Source: Cyanophora paradoxa
Taxonomy: Eukaryota; Glaucocystophyceae; Cyanophorales; Cyanophoraceae
Direction: 5' to 3'
Assembly (NCBI GenBank): GCA_004431415.1
Contig: QPMI01000553.1
Coordinates: forward strand, 248,001 to 312,000
Length of the DNA stretch: 64,000 nucleotides
The notes under the pieces are model-generated. The model did no database searches. It was given only the letters and a program-made list of their open reading frames with translations, and was not told where the DNA came from. Of the stretch, positions 23,210-31,229 are shown in pieces (within the stretch, counting starts at the first letter, position 1; each line of letters begins with the position of its first letter). Made by a program: the position numbers and the translations under genes.

Positions 23210-23686
23210 ATGAACGCGTCGGATATTCTGACCTACATTAAGAGTATTACCCATATTCCTGTTCTCATCGATGCTGACCTATCTTTAAAGAAGGCAAACC
23301 CTAACACTATCTGTATTGTGCCGTATGATATTAAATATCGTGCGTATTTCGAAATGTTTCGTAAAAACTCGGGATATTCACCTAATACCCGTTTCGTCTG
23401 CTTTCTTACATTAGAGACTCATTATATTCTCGTTCCTGTTCTAACTGAAACATCGTGTAAATTGTTTATCTCTAAGATCATCTCTAAATGGTCTACTAAC
23501 CTACCTGCTGAATCTAATGAAACTAAGGAGTGCGTCATATGTCTCGATGACTGTAAAAGTAAAATACAAATGTCTTGTTTGACATGTTTCGCCAAAATGT
23601 GCAACACATGCTTTTTACAGTTGAAGAAGTCGGAGACCTTTAAATGTCCAATCTGTCGTAATGACATAAAGACGCAACGTGATTAA
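23210..23686 (+). CDS. RING finger protein A (left copy)
   Basis: 158 aa. An N-terminal ~100-aa region of unknown fold is followed by a C-terminal RING-type zinc site with cysteines at 108, 111, 123, 126, 131, 134, 146 and 149. The spacing C-x2-C-x11-C-x2-C-x4-C-x2-C-x11-C-x2-C is all cysteine rather than the usual C3HC4. RING proteins are typically E3 ubiquitin ligases, so this may redirect host ubiquitination or act on the element's own proteins. The N-terminal region (NxxDILT...SI...PV) is shared with the 178-aa protein at 24650, making the two paralogs. The mirror copy is 39971-40447. Confidence 0.78.
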   Translation: MNASDILTYIKSITHIPVLIDADLSLKKANPNTICIVPYDIKYRAYFEMFRKNSGYSPNTRFVCFLTLETHYILVPVLTETSCKLFISKIISKWSTNLPAESNETKECVICLDDCKSKIQMSCLTCFAKMCNTCFLQLKKSETFKCPICRNDIKTQRD

Positions 23687-23738
23687 TGTAAAAATTGATG
23701 GAAGATAAAAGTTTTTCTGATCTGACATGAAATAGAAA

Positions 23739-23921
23739 ATGAATAATGGACATTGGGTAACTTTGGCGACATTGCATAATAAGAAGATTGAGCTTATCCA
23801 TCGGGAGGTTGACCTTAAACACACAAAAAGACAAGACCATGAAAGACTACAAAATGTTAAACAGTATATTGATGCAATCGATGTAATGATAGATGTAGTG
23901 AATACAATCGCTAAAAATTAA
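23739..23921 (+). CDS. 60-aa hypothetical protein (left copy)
   Basis: Starts 50 bp after the RING A stop on the same strand. It is charged and probably helical (heptad-like HREVDLKHTKRQDHERLQNVKQ, then IDAIDVMIDVVNTI). No family recognised. It ends 18 bp before the palindrome at 23940. It may be co-transcribed with RING A. Confidence 0.45.
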   Translation: MNNGHWVTLATLHNKKIELIHREVDLKHTKRQDHERLQNVKQYIDAIDVMIDVVNTIAKN

Positions 23922-23939
23922 GACCATGTGAATTTCATC

Positions 23940-23955
23940 GCGCTTGCGCAAGCGC
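23940..23955. terminator. 16-bp perfect palindrome between convergent genes (left)
   Basis: GCGCTTGCGCAAGCGC is a perfect palindrome followed by a T-rich tract, placed between the ends of the convergent genes 23739-23921 and 23964-24263. Its position suits a bidirectional terminator or a dimeric protein-binding site. Mirror copy at 39702-39717. Confidence 0.5.
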
Positions 23956-23963
23956 TATTTTTA

Positions 23964-24263
23964 TTACTTCTGTGTCCGGTTTTCAAGCTTCTGCCTCAAT
24001 CTGAATGTTATAACGCTACCATCATGGCGTGCCTTTCCCCTTTGAATCGCTTTCGATACTTCCCCGGGTGTGTTCTCGTCGAAATCAATGAATCGGGAAA
24101 CCTTCTTTTTAAACTGTCTCTGTAAATATCCGGGTAGTTGGTTGACATTACACCCGTCGTTTTTCTTAACAAGGTTCTCATAAATAATACTACTGCGGTC
24201 ATCATGTGATAAATCAGGATTTTGAAGCTGTTCTATGAAAGCGTCGGGAATCTGTGAAGTCAT
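23964..24263 (-). CDS. 99-aa hypothetical protein (left copy)
   Basis: Starts MTSQIPDAFIEQLQNPDLSH; basic C-terminal half with KKKVSRFIDFDENTPGEVSK. No family recognised. The basic, soluble composition is compatible with nucleic-acid binding, but there is no specific motif. Mirror copy at 39394-39693. Confidence 0.5.
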   Translation of the reverse strand: MTSQIPDAFIEQLQNPDLSHDDRSSIIYENLVKKNDGCNVNQLPGYLQRQFKKKVSRFIDFDENTPGEVSKAIQRGKARHDGSVITFRLRQKLENRTQK

Positions 24264-24649
24264 CGTGGGTTATCCTGTCTGTTTTTTGCGGGTTGTCAAT
24301 TTTTTCAGGAAGCCAAACAGGTGTAACTTTTGATAACAGCGGTGTAACTCAGGGTGTAACTTTTGTGTTTCACGATGATTGAGACCATTTTTAGTAATGT
24401 GAAAGGACAATTTTCGATTATTTTCACACGAGCGTAACTGTAACTTTACTTTTTTGAATTCTTTCTAAAATAATGCCCGGGGGACTTTTTATAGGTGAAG
24501 GTCTAAAACTTGCGTTACAGCGTTACAACGTTACAGCTATCGACTCTGTGACCATTTTCAGTATTCTTTTTGGTATCTTTGTGTAACTTTACTTTTTGTT
24601 CTAAGTTACAAAGTTACATTTTGAGTTACAGTATAATACATTCTTCTTC
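24264..24649. promoter_or_regulatory. Intergenic region with iterons and module 4
   Basis: It contains GTGTAACTTTTG iterons (24320-24372) ahead of the 99-aa gene, then the hairpin GCCCGGGGG, a T-run, the module core at 24493 and the CGTTACA repeats, ending at the stop of the RING B gene. Confidence 0.6.
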
Positions 24650-25186
24650 TTATTCATTTGCATATAACTTAGGCTCTAATGCTTCCATTCCGTCAAAAAA
24701 TAGTTTAGTTCTACAAACCGAACACTTAACATTCTCATGTGATTCAAGTAAAGAGAAGAAACACTTAGGACAAATAAGAGTATTGCAAACGATACACCCT
24801 TTATTACTTATATTGGTGTCAATTTTTTCAAGACAGATAGGACATGTTTCATTCGGACTCTCAAAGTTTTCCCTCGTGAATGACTTAATAATGATTTCCA
24901 CGAACCATTTGGTGTTCTCAATATCAAGATATGGGACTAACATGTAACGATGTTTATATGAGAATGCAAAACGAATAGGTTGAAGGGCATGATATCCCGC
25001 CTTTTCTTTCCATGCATCAAATACCCCTTTATTCTTGCGGTTCTGTTGAATAAAGTATATAATCTGTCTTTCGTTGGCTTTCATTAAGAACTTTGTATAA
25101 TTCTTATCATTCAGTTTATCTGATGCATTGACTACGGGATATGGCGAAATAGACCGTGAAAACGTCAATATATCGTTTAAATTCAT
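24650..25186 (-). CDS. RING finger protein B (left copy)
   Basis: 178 aa, paralog of RING A. C-terminal zinc-binding cysteines at 115, 118, 131, 134, 139, 142, 155 and 158 show the same C-x2-C...C-x2-C-x4-C-x2-C...C-x2-C order, with a ~20-aa tail beyond the RING. The N-terminus (MNLNDILTFSRSISPYPVV) aligns with RING A, and the stretch RKNKG...GYxxxxxxRF...HRYMLVPYL matches RKNSGYS...RF...HYILVPVL. Retention of two divergent RINGs in a small element suggests separate targets. Mirror copy 38472-39008. Confidence 0.78.
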   Translation of the reverse strand: MNLNDILTFSRSISPYPVVNASDKLNDKNYTKFLMKANERQIIYFIQQNRKNKGVFDAWKEKAGYHALQPIRFAFSYKHRYMLVPYLDIENTKWFVEIIIKSFTRENFESPNETCPICLEKIDTNISNKGCIVCNTLICPKCFFSLLESHENVKCSVCRTKLFFDGMEALEPKLYANE

Positions 25187-25225
25187 TGGGTTGTGCTACT
25201 ATCTGTTACAGTTTCTTTAATTCTC

Positions 25226-25504
25226 TTAGGTTTTTTCGATATCAAACACTCTTTTAAGAACGCCATCAATTCTTACAGCATGGGATTTAATCCCGAAAAT
25301 GCGCTTAATCATGGTTGCGACCGCTTTTTTTGAAATCGGAAAGTCCACAAGCTCTTCTATTTCAGCATGGATATAATCAGAAGGTGTATAATCACCGTCA
25401 TTACTTAACCTGTAACTATGCATTAAATACGCTTCCACATCGGACATCTCATGTTGATATTTGCCCATTTCCGTTTCATCCATAACAATTTCGATGTATT
25501 CCAT
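25226..25504 (-). CDS. 92-aa winged-helix-like protein (left copy, intact)
   Basis: An acidic N-terminal half is followed by ISKKAVATMIKRIFGIKSHA and RIDGVLKRVFDIE. That C-terminal half resembles the C-terminus of the primase-helicase in this element (ITGRAVSNKVMEVFKIGSTV...SKRVYLGL), which occupies the position of the winged-helix domain of D5-family helicases. A small DNA-binding partner or regulator of the helicase is a reasonable inference. The right-arm copy (38155-38432) loses the frame through one missing T in a homopolymer, so this left copy gives the intact form. Confidence 0.6.
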   Translation of the reverse strand: MEYIEIVMDETEMGKYQHEMSDVEAYLMHSYRLSNDGDYTPSDYIHAEIEELVDFPISKKAVATMIKRIFGIKSHAVRIDGVLKRVFDIEKT

Positions 25505-25653
25505 GTTACACTTAACTGTTACAGCTTAAATTTTTGTTACAAGTTTGACGGTTGATGTCCAAAAATTGACACCATACAACACACAAGGTATTTAAGGGTT
25601 TGACTTAAAAGAGAAGTGAAAGGGATATTATCTAACTCTTATATAGAGGAATA

Positions 25654-26103
25654 ATGGCGAATACTCGGAAATCAAACCAAGAGCTTCTCGCTATTCAGAA
25701 TGGGGAACCTGTCCCACAGGTTGAAAGTAATATAAAGAAGGGAAAAACAATAATATCTGAGGAAGAACGGGAAGAAAAGGCAAGAATAAGAAGGGCAAAA
25801 GATGCGGAGAGGAAGCGTGTTAAGTATCAGGAGATGAAACAACAGAGACTCGCAAATGGTGAGAAAACGGTTAATCCACCTGAGAGATTAGAAAAGATGG
25901 CTTTGTATATTCAGCGACGATATGCGAAGGATGAAGAATTTAGAAACAGAAGGAAAGAGATAACGAGGAACTACCAAGAACGAAAACGCCTCGAAAAGGC
26001 TTCTAAGGTAACTGAGCAAGAGACAGCAAAGAAAGGGGGACGACCTCGTAAATACAATGCTTGTAATCCCGATGCATCATCGGAAAAAATCGTAGCGAAT
26101 TGA
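25654..26103 (+). CDS. Basic AT-hook protein (left copy, longer form)
   Basis: 149 aa, strongly basic and mostly helical (REEKARIRRAKDAERKRVKY; YQERKRLEKASK), ending in KKGGRPRKYN, a typical AT-hook core (GRPRK). A role in binding the AT-rich element DNA, as a nucleoid protein or transcription factor, is likely. The right-arm copy has four instead of five G at the hook codons, which shifts the frame and destroys the hook; the GGRPRK reading is more plausible as the true one. It lies 180 bp upstream of the primase-helicase gene on the same strand. Confidence 0.65.
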   Translation: MANTRKSNQELLAIQNGEPVPQVESNIKKGKTIISEEEREEKARIRRAKDAERKRVKYQEMKQQRLANGEKTVNPPERLEKMALYIQRRYAKDEEFRNRRKEITRNYQERKRLEKASKVTEQETAKKGGRPRKYNACNPDASSEKIVAN

Positions 26104-26282
26104 TTGGTAGGAGGTGAAAAAATGACGCTTTACTTTCTCTTTTTTATAACCTAAGCCAAATCATTAAAGTGCCGTGGGCAACCGAAAAGCATTTAAGGAC
26201 ATCCTGAGAAGATAAGGTAAAAAGGAATTCATCAATTCCTCGGATTATTTTCTCTGAGAAAGTTAAGAACCAATCGCTGAAA

Positions 26283-29166
26283 ATGAACGCTAACACGAAA
26301 ATCGCAACTCCCTGTGACAGACTCGGTAACCTGTGCAAGTTTACACCTGAGAAACATAATTACGGGACTTTCCTCCATTGTCTCACTCCGAATACTGACA
26401 CGGACACTGAGACTGTCATAGAGTATTTCGACCATCAGATTACGGAAAGGATTAAGGATGATTTGAAGAAAGGCAAAAAACCGACCTACGCCGAATGCAT
26501 TCAGCCAAACGAAATTACCCGTGTCTATCTGGATTATGACGGCTATGTGGATCTTAAACCCGATGTTGCCGATAACTACAAGGAAGCCGAGGAATTCATT
26601 CGTGGAATGCGCAAGAGACTACACGAACTCACCGGTGCTACCATTGCTGTATCTGTGCGGCATCGTTGTGTTTATTTCGTGAAGGAAGATGTGACCCAAT
26701 TCAAGGTATCGGGGCATTTCGTCTTTACCGATCTGTGCTGTCGTCATGAAGACATCCCGAAATTCTTAAATGTAATCGGACTTACGCCAAATGTCGATTA
26801 TGACCCGCTCGTTTATAAGACAAGGCAGGCGCTTGTTTGTCTGGGTAGTTGCAAGGGGAAATGGTTGGATTCCCAAAACAAAACTAAACGCGATGTTGAT
26901 AAGGATGTAGTATTTACCAAGTTTGTGGATTGCGAAAGCATGTATGACAGCGACTTTTTCGCGCAATTCACCGATTGCCCCACTGTGCTTATCGATGAAT
27001 CAAACATGTATATGTTTGATGCTAACCTAACCCAAGATGAGAAAAACGAACGGTCGGCAAAGGCGAAAGTTGCAGAAGAGCAGATGAAGGAGGAAGGCAA
27101 GACTGAAACCAAGAAGGAGACCGCAACCACGACCAAGAAGGAGACGACCAAGACAACCAAGAAGGAGACGGCGACGACAAGCAAAAAAACAACAAAGAAA
27201 ACGGAGAGTGAAGAGCAGCCGGAGGAGTCCAATAACGTTTCATTTGAGAAACTGAGAGAAGTCGTGATGGGTCTCAGTGCTGAAAGATCGGATACATACG
27301 AAGGTTGGCTTAATGTTGGTTTCGCAATCGCGAATGTTGGAGAGGAAAACAAGATACCACCCGCGAAACAGGAGGCGCTGTTTCACGAATACTCCGAGAA
27401 AAGCCCTAAGTATGATTATGACGAATCCGCGAGCAAATGGGCAAGTATCCGTAAAGGCAAAAAATCCGGTTCCGAAAACAAAACTATAACTTTCGGCTCA
27501 CTTGTGCATTATCTGAAAGAGGATAACCCGGACAAATATTATGAACTGTTTAAACCAAGCCGACAGTTTGCATTTATCGATGAACAGATATGTGTGGAGG
27601 AAAAAGACTATTTCGACGTTAGCGCCATGAATGATAAGATGGCTCAAATCAAATTAGAAATGGATAAGACGCTATTAAGTAAAGGTCTCCCACTTCCTGT
27701 TAGCAAGATATGTAAAGCATTAATTGGCTACAAAGTGCGGTTTTCACGTGGTCTGTGGTTGATCCTGAATGAGAAAACCGGATTTTGGAAGGTAGACAAT
27801 AAGTATGATGGTGGTATGATAAGTCTTATCGGTGAGGTGGTCGGGAAAGCATACTTAGACCGGGAGAACTATTGGACTACCAAGGCGGCAAAGGCGGAGG
27901 AACAGAGCGATAAAAAAGAGTTTGCAGGAAAGGCAACCGCCTGTGCAATTATTGCGGCAAAACTTAACGGCGGAGCATACACGAAAGGACTTCTTACATA
28001 TCTATCTCATGACCTTTACGATGAGACATTTGCCGATAGGTTGGATTCAGTCGCGAATGTTGTCGGCTTTGACGATGGGTTTATGATCTTAACACGTTTG
28101 AATTCCGTCATGGTCGTTCTTCTGATATGATGACTAAAACAGTCTGTTATAACTATGATATTCCGGTGGATCCTGAGAAGGTCAAACGGCTCAATGACTT
28201 CTATATGGATATCACGGGCGACAATGTCGAACTTTGCAATTACATTAAGGCTGTTTATGCCAAGTCTCTAACGGGTAAAATAACATGCAGTTTTTCTATA
28301 TGTTTACGGGTATCGGCTCGAACGGAAAGAGCGTAATCGAAAATTTCATGCATAAGACATTTGGCGACTACTCACGAAATATGAGCATTGGGATTTTCAC
28401 GAAGGAGGATAAAGGTAATGGAATGATTCCGGAACTTGCGAATAAGCAAGGTGTTAGGCTCGTCCATACAAACGAACCAAACACGGGTAGCAAACTGTTG
28501 TCGGGACAAATCAAGAATTTCACAGGTTGTGATGAGATCACAGTAAGAACCCTTTTCAGAGAACCCATTTCATTCGTTCCGATGTTTGTTATCGTCATCC
28601 TCTGTAATAATAACCTCGAATTTGATCAGCCCGACAATGCAGTAGCGCGCCGCTTCCGTTCTGTTCCATTTCAGCAGGTCTATGCCGTCGAACCTAAGCC
28701 CGGACAGAAGAAAGCGGATAAAGACCTTACAGGGTTGTTGAATCCCGATAATGACGTAAATGGTGAATGGCGCAGGGCAAACATGGAGATTCTCATAGAC
28801 ATGCTTAAAAACCATAATGTTAATCATATTATCGACCATCCGCCCCAATGCATCCTCGAACATTCCGCTAATTATCTCGCGGACAGCGACCGTATCGGCA
28901 CATTCCTAAGGGACAACTACGCTTTGGCGGAGGATAACACGAAATACATAATATGTGACGATCTGTTTAAGGATTGCTCCAATACGATGCGAGATGTTGA
29001 TAGAAGAGCAGCGATAACAGGACGAGCTGTAAGCAATAAGGTGATGGAGGTGTTTAAGATCGGCTCGACTGTTAAAAAGGTTGGTGGAAAATCGAAGCGT
29101 GTTTATCTCGGTCTCACAAAGAACCGCGCTAACGATTTCGAAGACGATGACGAAGGTGTGGAATAA
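26283..29166 (+). pseudogene. Primase-SF3 helicase, left copy with two frameshifts
   Basis: Same gene as the intact 34492-37377 copy but broken into three frames: 26283-28130, a middle piece around 28127-28280, and 28285-29166. The breaks are a missing G in a G-run at about 28077 and a missing A in an A-run at about 28278. Both are homopolymer differences, so they may be sequencing errors rather than real mutations. Domains are described under the right copy. Confidence 0.85.
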
Positions 29167-29702
29167 AACTAATTGGAAAATATACTATTGATATCTTTTT
29201 TATGATCATGAACCGTAAGACTCGGTTCTTAATAGAAGGTTACTTTAAGGTTACTCGGAGTTACTCCGGGTTACTCGGAGTTACTCAGAGAGGTTACGTA
29301 GCGTTTCCCGTTGATCATTACCATTTTCAGTGTTGATATACCGAATTTCTCTTTATTTCACAAGTGGGAGTTACGGTTACGCAACTTTTTGAATTCTTTC
29401 TGAAAATTTTGAGGGGGGTCTTTTTATAGGTGAAGGTCTAAAACTTGCGTAACCGCGTAACTTGCGTAACCTCTACGACATTATGGTGTCGTTTCTCTAT
29501 TATTTTGGGTTACGTAACCTTTTTACTTACGTAACTTGTGTAACCTTAACGTAACCTTCTTATTAATACATCGATATCATATGTTCTCTCTCGCTCTTCT
29601 TTGTTGCCGTTATAGAATGTAGGTAAGACATCGGAAAATCTGAAAAAAATGACATCTTAACTACATATAAGGTTGTTGTGATATATTGAATTGATAATTA
29701 AG
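29167..29702. promoter_or_regulatory. Intergenic region with GTTACTC iterons and module 5
   Basis: Right after the helicase stop lies a run of GTTACTC/GGAGTTACTC repeats (29238-29300). Then comes module 5 with its core at 29428, preceded by GAGGGGGGTC and a T-run and followed by GTAACC-type repeats. The block matches module 1 at the far end of the arm. It leads into the small gene at 29703. Confidence 0.6.
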
Positions 29703-29927
29703 ATGGCTTGCAAACTCTCCGAAGGCATCGACATGGGCGAATATCTCATTAAAGACCTTCCGGAAGAGTTAAAACCTCTTGCTCGCAAGATGGACTTAAA
29801 AGGAATACGAGAATACTATGAGAGAACCTACCCCGATTTATACAAGAAAAAGCGACGTGTCGAATCATCGGAATTCATCACTGTTAAGGTTCCAAAAGGC
29901 GTAAAGGTCAGAATTCAGAGAATCTAA
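29703..29927 (+). CDS. 74-aa hypothetical protein (left copy)
   Basis: ATG at 29703 is preferred to the upstream TTG. The protein begins MACKLSEGIDMGEYLIKDLP and has a basic C-terminal part (KKKRRVESSEFITVKVPKGV). No family recognised. Mirror copy 33731-33955. Confidence 0.45.
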   Translation: MACKLSEGIDMGEYLIKDLPEELKPLARKMDLKGIREYYERTYPDLYKKKRRVESSEFITVKVPKGVKVRIQRI

Positions 29928-29991
29928 CACGCTGAATAATATAAAAAACATTTGTAACACATGATTAATAGAAACCAAAAGAACATTTAAA

Positions 29992-30309
29992 ATGAAGCGG
30001 TTCTATGCTATCAGAGAGCATGACGCCCTTCTTTTTTATACGCGATTCTTTGAGAATCCAGAAAACAGATGTATGGATAAATTCGAAGACTTCTGTAAAG
30101 AATTTACTCAAATCGCTTATGGTAACACTGAAATACGGAGACCATCAAGAAAGCAAAAATTAAAAGACCTTTTTCAAAACATGCTTTTGTCATTTGATGC
30201 TGATAATAGAAATACTGAATATCATAATACAGTCACAGGATCTGTTAGGGAACGTCTCCAAGAGAAATTAGCAAAACGAAGAATATCACAATGTGTGACC
30301 TATTGTTAA
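29992..30309 (+). CDS. 105-aa hypothetical protein (left copy, intact)
   Basis: Begins MKRFYAIREHDALLFYTRFF; helical and basic toward the C-terminus (RERLQEKLAKRRIS). No family recognised. The right-arm copy lacks one T in the run at about 30037 and loses its first ~27 codons, so only this copy reads through. Confidence 0.45.
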   Translation: MKRFYAIREHDALLFYTRFFENPENRCMDKFEDFCKEFTQIAYGNTEIRRPSRKQKLKDLFQNMLLSFDADNRNTEYHNTVTGSVRERLQEKLAKRRISQCVTYC

Positions 30310-30555
30310 ACGCACTTTAAAAAGGGTCTTTTTTGCAAACCTCCACAGGATCGTGTAGGTTTATGTTTCGATCTACGCAAACAGCTACAATGTACTGTAT
30401 AGGTAGTTTTGAGAGTAAAAACGTTTAACCTACTGTTAAACGCACTTTAAAAGGGTCTTTTTTGCAAACCTCCACAGGATCGTGTAGGTTTATGTTTCGA
30501 TCTACGCAAACAGCTACAATGTCCTGTATGGGTAGTTTTGAAAATTAAAGCGTTT
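30305..30555. repeat. 130-bp tandem repeat, two copies (left)
   Basis: GTTAAACGCACTTTAAAA at 30305 and again at 30435 opens two almost identical ~120-bp units containing CAAACCTCCACAGGATCG and ATCTACGCAAACAGCTACAA. They lie between two gene ends (30309 and 30556). Mirrored at about 33104-33354. Confidence 0.8.
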
Positions 30556-31065
30556 TCACTCTTTCCTGTTCCGATAACATTCGCATTCTGAAAGAAACGA
30601 CCTTAATATTAACTTCCTTATTGCGTCGCGACCTTCCCAATTGTTGTGATCTTTACCCAAAAGTTTGACAAAGTCTAAGATATGGATAAACTCGGGACGC
30701 GATATATCATTAGGTAAATCAAACGGCTCCGTTTCTATTTCCCAATAATTCACTTTGTAGAAATATAACAAACCGTCAGATCCCTTAGCATAGTGTATAT
30801 CGGGATTCTCAGTGAAATATCCGATTTGCTCAATTTTCCATATTATGTCGCTATTATCTAATTCATTCATAAACATTATCAATCTGTCGATATTGATTTT
30901 AATTAAGGAAGTATTAACTGAAAACACGGGTTTTCCGTTGTAGATATACGGCGTCTCCATCATTGCAATCAATCTTAGCACGAGCGTTAGGATGTCTCCC
31001 ATGCCGCTTAAATGGTTTTCATTTTTTGCCCGCTCAAAAATTGACGCCCCACAAGAACAAACCAT
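30556..31065 (-). CDS. 169-aa hypothetical protein (left copy)
   Basis: Starts MVCSCGASIFERAKNENHLSG; an alternative start is the Met of MGDILTLVLRL. Mixed alpha/beta composition with aromatic-rich stretches (YFYKVNYWEIE). No family recognised. Its start region lies only about 165 bp from the edge of the arm, facing the central endonuclease gene, so the two could share a divergent promoter region containing the small palindrome at 31189-31206. Mirror copy 32594-33103. Confidence 0.5.
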   Translation of the reverse strand: MVCSCGASIFERAKNENHLSGMGDILTLVLRLIAMMETPYIYNGKPVFSVNTSLIKINIDRLIMFMNELDNSDIIWKIEQIGYFTENPDIHYAKGSDGLLYFYKVNYWEIETEPFDLPNDISRPEFIHILDFVKLLGKDHNNWEGRDAIRKLILRSFLSECECYRNRKE

Positions 31066-31188
31066 AACCTGTAATGCAACGCTCTGTTATTTATGGTCGA
31101 ATCTAATGATGCTACATATGTATTTGTCGAAAAAGAGAATTAACACACTCTAAACCTCTTTCGAAATGCTATAATCCACATTGTTTAC

Positions 31189-31206
31189 TTTTCACTTTGT
31201 GAAAAA
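31189..31206. promoter_or_regulatory. Inverted repeat near the inner end of the left arm
   Basis: TTTTCACTTTGTGAAAAA forms a short hairpin-capable inverted repeat 24 bp from the arm/loop boundary, between the divergent starts of the 169-aa gene and the endonuclease gene. Mirrored at about 32453-32470. Confidence 0.4.
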
Positions 31207-31229
31207 TCCCTTTTGTATGTGGAAATATC

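Noticed and set aside
24570-24947. 125-codon plus-strand frame
   Set aside because: Antisense shadow of the RING B gene, which has clear zinc ligands.
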